Positions 60,264-64,000 of a stretch of DNA of 64,000 nucleotides are shown here, piece after piece; position 1 is the stretch's first letter; every line of letters begins with the position of its first letter. A program made the position numbers and the translations under genes. This DNA comes from Corynebacterium incognita (GTDB lineage Bacteria; Actinomycetota; Actinomycetes; Mycobacteriales; Mycobacteriaceae), in the NCBI RefSeq assembly GCF_014217255.1, contig NZ_CP059404.1, positions 806,001 through 870,000 on the forward strand. Direction: 5' to 3'. The notes under the pieces were generated by a model. The model saw only the letters and a list, made by a program, of their open reading frames with translations, had not been told where the DNA came from and made no database searches.

Positions 60264-63170
60264 ATGACCGCACCGACACACACCACCTCACACACGTCCG
60301 CATTCCCCGTTGACGGCAGCATTGATTACCGTGGCTGCTTCGAGCACGCTGTGGGCGACGCGCACCAGGTCAAGACGGATTTGGTCTACCGCGCAGCCTA
60401 CGGCTCGAATACGTCGCACTACGATTACACCCCGGCCGCCGTCGTGGAGGCCACCTCTGCGGAGGAGGTTGGCCGGATCTTCGCCGCGGCGCGCGAACGG
60501 GGCATCCCGGTGACGCTGCGCTCGGGTGGTTCGTCGTTGTCGGGCCAGGCGGCGTCGGATAGCGTGATGGTGGACGTGCGCAAGCACTTCCGCGGCATGG
60601 ACATCCTGGATGGTGGCAAGCGTGTGCGCGTGCAGCCGGGCCTGACCATCGATGACGTCAACCTGCGGCTGGCACCTTATGGCTACAAGCTGGGGCCAGA
60701 CCCGGCATCGACATCCGTGGCCACCATCGGCGGCGTGATTGCCAACAACTCCTCCGGCATGGCGTGTGGCACCGAGTTCAACTCGTATAAGACGATCGAG
60801 TCGATGACCTTCGTGCTGCCGTCCGGCACCACAATCAACTCGGCGGACCCGGACGCGGACCGTCGCTTCGCGGAGGCGGAGCCGGAGCTGGTGGACACCC
60901 TGCAGCGACTGACGCGCCGTGTGCGCTCCAACCCGGAGTCCGTGGCGATTATCGAGCGGCATTTCGCCATCAAGAATTCCATTGGTTACACGCTCAACTC
61001 TTTCCTGGACTACGACTCCCCGGTAGAACAGTTCATTCACCTCCTCGTGGGTTCGGAGGGCACGCTGGCGTTCATCGCGGAGGCCACCTTCCACACCATC
61101 CCGCTGCGGCGCTTCGCGACGACCGCGATGGCGGTGTTTTCCAACCTCACCTCGGCCACCGACGCCCTGCCCGCGCTCAAGGAATCGGGCGCGGCCACGT
61201 TGGAGCTTCTCGACGACAAGTCGATCATTGAAGGTCAAAAAATCCCGGGTACGCCGCAGGAGATTCACGGCTTCGACCCGCAGGGGCAGACCGCGATGAT
61301 CGTGGAGTACCACACCGATACCCTCGAGGAGCTGCGCGAGCTCGAGCGCATCGGCGGCAGAATCATGGCCGAGCACAACCTGTTCACGCCGGCGGAGTTC
61401 TTCACGGACGAGGCCCGGCGCGCCGGGGCCTGGAAGTTCCGCAAGTCGCTGTACCCCATCATGGCCGAGTCCCGCCCCACCGGAACGATGGCGCTCATCG
61501 AGGATATCGCGGTGCCCGTCGCGCGCCTTACCGACGCCGTGAACTCCATGGGCGAGCTGTTTGCCAAGTACTCCTACCGCGACGCGCTGATCCTAGGCCA
61601 CGCGGGCGACGGCAACCTACACTTCACCATGACCGACGATTTCTACGGCGACGCGAACCTCAAGCGCTACCAAGAGTTCACGGATGACCTGGTGGACCTG
61701 GTCTTGGGATTTGAGGGCAACCTCAAGGCCGAGCACGGCACGGGCCGCGTGATGGCACCGTTCGTGCGCCGCCAGTACGGCGACGAGCTCTACGAGGTGG
61801 CCCGCGAGCTGAAATTCGCGGTGGACCCGCAGAACTGGATGAACCCGGACGTCATCATCACCGACGACCCGGAGATCCACCTGAAGAACCTCAAGCACCC
61901 GGAAGAGGTGGAGGACGAGATCAACAACTGCGTGGAGTGCGGCTTCTGCGAGGCCGTGTGTCCGTCGCGGGATCTCACGCTCACCCCGCGCCAGCGCATC
62001 GTGGTGCGCCGCGCCCGCGCCAAGGCGGAGGCGCTCGGCGATACCGCGGCGGTCAAGGAGATCGACGACAACCACCTCTACCCCGGCGTGCAGACCTGCG
62101 CGGTGGATTCCATGTGCGCCACGGCGTGCCCGGTGAATATCGATACGGGTAAGTTCATCAAGTCCCTGCGCCGCACGGACGCCAGCCCAGCGGAACAGAA
62201 GGTGTGGAACGCGGCGGCGAAGGCGTGGGCACCGGCGACCAAGGGCGCAGCCGCCGCGTTGACCGCGGCGAGTGCGCTGCCGCCCGCCCTGGTTCAGGGA
62301 GTGACCGGCATCGGGCGTGTGGTCGTGGACCCGGACACGATTCCGCTGTATACCAAGGATCTCCCCCGCGGTGGCACCGCACGTGGCGGCACGGGTCGGG
62401 GCCGCGGGGAGCGCGGAGGGCAGTTCGTCGGCGCGGCGGACGGCACGCTCGCCGGCATGTACCTGCCGGCATGCGTGAACACGATGTTCGGACCTGTCCG
62501 CGGCGGCGACGGCGCCCCGCGGGCCTTCCAGGAACTGCTCGCCAAGGCGGGACTGAAGCTGTTCGTGTCGGACAACATCGACTCGCTGTGCTGCGGCACG
62601 CCCTGGTCGTCGAAGGGCATGGCGGACGGCCACGCCACGATGTCCGGCAAGGTCGCAGCGAGTGTACGCCAGGCGCTCGAGAGCCACCCGGAGCTGCGCG
62701 GGCTGCCGATCATCTCCGACGCGTCAAGCTGCACCGACGGATTTGCGGACATGCTCACCGGCGACGATAGCGTGAGCGGCGATGCCACAGTCATGGACGC
62801 GGTGCGGTTCGTGGCGGAAGAGATCGTCGACAAGCTGGACGTGGCCAAGGCCTACGACTCGGTGACCCTGCACCCCACCTGTTCCTCGACGCAGATGGGC
62901 ATCAACGGCCACCTCACCGCGCTGGCGGAAGCCTGCGCGCACGAGGTGCACGTGCCGCTGGACTGGCACTGCTGTGGCTTCGCGGGCGACCGCGGCATGC
63001 TCCACCCGGAGCTCACCGCGTCCTCGACGAAGGAAGAGGCGGCGGAGGCCCAGGCGCTCGACGCGGACGCGCACGCCTCCTGCAACCGCACGTGCGAGAT
63101 CGGGCTGACCCGCGCCACCGGCAAGCCCTACCGCCACGTGCTGGAGTTGCTCGCCGCCGCCGCGCGCTAG
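60264..63170 (+). CDS. FAD- and Fe-S-dependent 2-hydroxyacid dehydrogenase (YdiJ/Dld-like)
   Basis: A fused oxidoreductase that oxidises a 2-hydroxyacid (D-lactate or D-2-hydroxyglutarate are typical) and passes electrons to quinone. The 968-residue protein has an FAD-binding PCMH domain (about 50-270; VTLRSGGSSLSGQAASD, GVIANNSSGMACG) and an FAD-oxidase C domain (about 285-540; HAGDGNLHFTM, EHGTGRVMAP). Two [4Fe-4S] motifs follow (CVECGFCEAVCPSRD, CAVDSMCATACPVN). CCG domains complete it (CCGTPWSSKGM, HPTCSSTQMG, DWHCCGFAGDRG). All cofactor motifs look intact. The start is set by the TACCCT hexamer. The substrate is not decidable. Confidence 0.88.
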   Translation: MTAPTHTTSHTSAFPVDGSIDYRGCFEHAVGDAHQVKTDLVYRAAYGSNTSHYDYTPAAVVEATSAEEVGRIFAAARERGIPVTLRSGGSSLSGQAASDSVMVDVRKHFRGMDILDGGKRVRVQPGLTIDDVNLRLAPYGYKLGPDPASTSVATIGGVIANNSSGMACGTEFNSYKTIESMTFVLPSGTTINSADPDADRRFAEAEPELVDTLQRLTRRVRSNPESVAIIERHFAIKNSIGYTLNSFLDYDSPVEQFIHLLVGSEGTLAFIAEATFHTIPLRRFATTAMAVFSNLTSATDALPALKESGAATLELLDDKSIIEGQKIPGTPQEIHGFDPQGQTAMIVEYHTDTLEELRELERIGGRIMAEHNLFTPAEFFTDEARRAGAWKFRKSLYPIMAESRPTGTMALIEDIAVPVARLTDAVNSMGELFAKYSYRDALILGHAGDGNLHFTMTDDFYGDANLKRYQEFTDDLVDLVLGFEGNLKAEHGTGRVMAPFVRRQYGDELYEVARELKFAVDPQNWMNPDVIITDDPEIHLKNLKHPEEVEDEINNCVECGFCEAVCPSRDLTLTPRQRIVVRRARAKAEALGDTAAVKEIDDNHLYPGVQTCAVDSMCATACPVNIDTGKFIKSLRRTDASPAEQKVWNAAAKAWAPATKGAAAALTAASALPPALVQGVTGIGRVVVDPDTIPLYTKDLPRGGTARGGTGRGRGERGGQFVGAADGTLAGMYLPACVNTMFGPVRGGDGAPRAFQELLAKAGLKLFVSDNIDSLCCGTPWSSKGMADGHATMSGKVAASVRQALESHPELRGLPIISDASSCTDGFADMLTGDDSVSGDATVMDAVRFVAEEIVDKLDVAKAYDSVTLHPTCSSTQMGINGHLTALAEACAHEVHVPLDWHCCGFAGDRGMLHPELTASSTKEEAAEAQALDADAHASCNRTCEIGLTRATGKPYRHVLELLAAAAR

Positions 63171-63363
63171 GGCGGAAAAGCCGAAGGTCGGATCTAGCGG
63201 GTCGGTGTCAAGGTTGCGAGGGCCTACGGCATTGTTGAGACTCTACGCAGCGGGATGGATGGGACTTGCTCCGGTAGTCACTCGAGTAACCTCAAATGAA
63301 GCTGATGAGTAGGAGTAGGCCGGGAACTGAGCTTGCATGACCACTAAACCTTAAGGAGGCTAC
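63171..63363. other. Lower-G+C stretch before the small membrane peptide
   Basis: 193 bp without a recognisable gene. From about 63240 the base composition falls below that of the flanks. No promoter is clear, but the ribosome binding site of the next ORF is strong. Confidence 0.4.
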
Positions 63364-63477
63364 ATGTTAGAGTCCCTAACTATACTTGGCAGTTTCAGCA
63401 TCGCTATCCTCATTCCAGCTTTATTGATTGCCATAGTCGTTCTTCTTATCTTGTCTCTTAAGAACAAGAAGAAGTAG
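63364..63477 (+). CDS. 37-residue single-TM basic-tailed peptide
   Basis: ATG at 63364 is preceded by a near-perfect TAAGGAGG, 4 nt upstream. The peptide is a short N-terminus (MLESLTILGSF), a hydrophobic segment of about 22 residues (Ile, Leu, Ala, Val, one Pro) and the tail SLKNKKK. That is the general look of a type I toxin-like or regulatory membrane peptide, but I know no matching family. G+C is 44 of 114 (39%), far below neighbouring genes. There is no obvious antisense RNA or partner gene. It may be newly acquired. Translation is supported mainly by the ribosome binding site. Confidence 0.55.
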   Translation: MLESLTILGSFSIAILIPALLIAIVVLLILSLKNKKK

Positions 63478-63653
63478 GCCTCAATTCATTTGCGAGATGT
63501 TGGGGGCACCGTTGCTTTCCCAGTTCAGGAATGTGGCGCCCTAAACAAACTAGCCATCGCGTGCCAACGGTAGGAGCAGTTTTCTCCAACCCCCAACGAG
63601 CTCTTCCCGACCTTTAGATCCCGACCTACAGCGCAGCGGCCACAAGCCGCTCG
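63478..63653. other. Gap between the small peptide and the MFS gene
   Basis: 176 bp with no convincing gene, terminator or promoter. Confidence 0.4.
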
Positions 63654-64000
63654 CTAGGCGTCACCCGGTGCGACCGGCGCAGTCTCCTCTGCGTCGACGC
63701 GCACGCGCTTGACCAGCGGGGTCATCGCCGCGGCCACCACGGCCAGCGTGCCGCCGACCATGAACGCCCAGCTCGCGCCCTGCGCCGTGGCGGCGGCTTC
63801 GCCGAGGCCGGACTCTTCGCCCAGCTGGGTACCGCGGGTGAGCACCACGATAAGCAGCGCCGTGCCGGTCGCGCCGGCCAGCTGCTGCAGGGTGGTCAGG
63901 ATCGCGGAGCCGTGTGAGTAGAGCTCCTGCGGGAGCGATGCCAGGGACGTGGTCATCAGCGGGGTCATCATGAAGCCCACGCTCACCGCGAAGAGCATGT
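63654..64000 (-). CDS. MFS transporter, C-terminal part (5' end outside window)
   Basis: The last 115 or so residues of a major-facilitator drug exporter of the DHA2 (14-TM, EmrB/QacA-like) type. They include MLFAVSVGFMMTPLMTTSLASLPQELYSHGSAILTTLQQLAGATGTALLIVVLTRG, which matches the penultimate helices with the LxQLxGAxG motif, and then the last TM segment (ASWAFMVGGTLAVVAAAMTPL). The tail is acidic. The first Met visible is internal; the gene continues past the right edge. Substrate cannot be told. Confidence 0.87.
   Translation of the reverse strand, partial: MLFAVSVGFMMTPLMTTSLASLPQELYSHGSAILTTLQQLAGATGTALLIVVLTRGTQLGEESGLGEAAATAQGASWAFMVGGTLAVVAAAMTPLVKRVRVDAEETAPVAPGDA

Noticed and set aside
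63171..63653. Insertion-sequence remnant
   Set aside because: No terminal inverted repeats, target duplications or transposase fragments were recognised; low G+C alone is insufficient.

Overview
The window is a high-G+C actinobacterial chromosome segment, almost certainly from a Corynebacterium. Markers for that are mycothiol synthase, two antigen-85/Cmt-type corynomycolyltransferase genes, a ThrE exporter, an IpsA-type LacI regulator, the PhoRS-Pqo neighbourhood, and gene order that, as I recall it, follows C. glutamicum (pstS ... clpC) and in part M. tuberculosis (rlmB-cysS-ispF-ispD-carD / lpqE-radA / canB-mutY). It looks like ordinary core chromosome: I found no transposase, integrase, phage gene or CRISPR array. 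The only foreign-looking stretch is a low-G+C spot near 63.3-63.5 kb.

Layout. 0-6.6 kb: pstS (cut by the left edge), mshD, a DUF2993/LmeA-like protein, a lipid kinase, a nitrobindin-like protein, YgfZ and a DUF3073 protein. 6.6-10.7 kb: purM, purF and a sterol-carrier-like gene, then a double-hotdog thioesterase. 10.8-15.3 kb: a heterodimeric ABC exporter and a TrhA/hemolysin III protein. 15.3-17.7 kb: tandem mycolyltransferase genes, the first frameshifted. 17.7-25 kb: purL-purQ-purS, divergent from a 1162-residue secreted nuclease. 25-32.3 kb: DUF2334, ptrB, purC, purB, purD and a HIT protein. 32.3-36.7 kb: phoS-phoR and pqo. 37-46.6 kb: tRNA-Thr, thrE, a Lys-rich protein, otsA, a lipoprotein, otsB, ipsA, a zinc ABC importer and an esterase. 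46.7-55.8 kb: rlmB, cysS, ispF, ispD, carD, an LpqE-like lipoprotein, radA, a membrane-anchored protein, carbonic anhydrase and mutY. 55.8-64 kb: a DUF4236 protein, a lipase, clpC, an FAD/Fe-S 2-hydroxyacid dehydrogenase, a 37-residue membrane peptide, and an MFS transporter cut by the right edge.

How parts fit together. Eight purine genes lie in three groups on one strand. The phosphate-starvation pair phoS-phoR shares the window with two probable targets, pstS and the nuclease gene. Each target has a PHO-box-like 7-4-7 direct repeat about 190 bp upstream of its start, and a related 11-bp repeat precedes phoR. The zinc importer has a Zur-like palindrome over its -35 box. Trehalose (otsA, otsB), mycolyl transfer and mycothiol synthesis represent envelope and thiol biology.

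The most general pattern is promoter architecture. About two dozen genes have a TANNNT hexamer ending 6-8 nt before the start codon, as expected of leaderless mRNAs, and this fixes several start codons (purF, cysS, purD, the lipid kinase). The most unusual local features are an exact 36-bp palindrome inside radA that looks like an in-frame inverted duplication, the absence of disA beside radA, and two very long hairpins between convergent genes. I see no clearly new multigene system.
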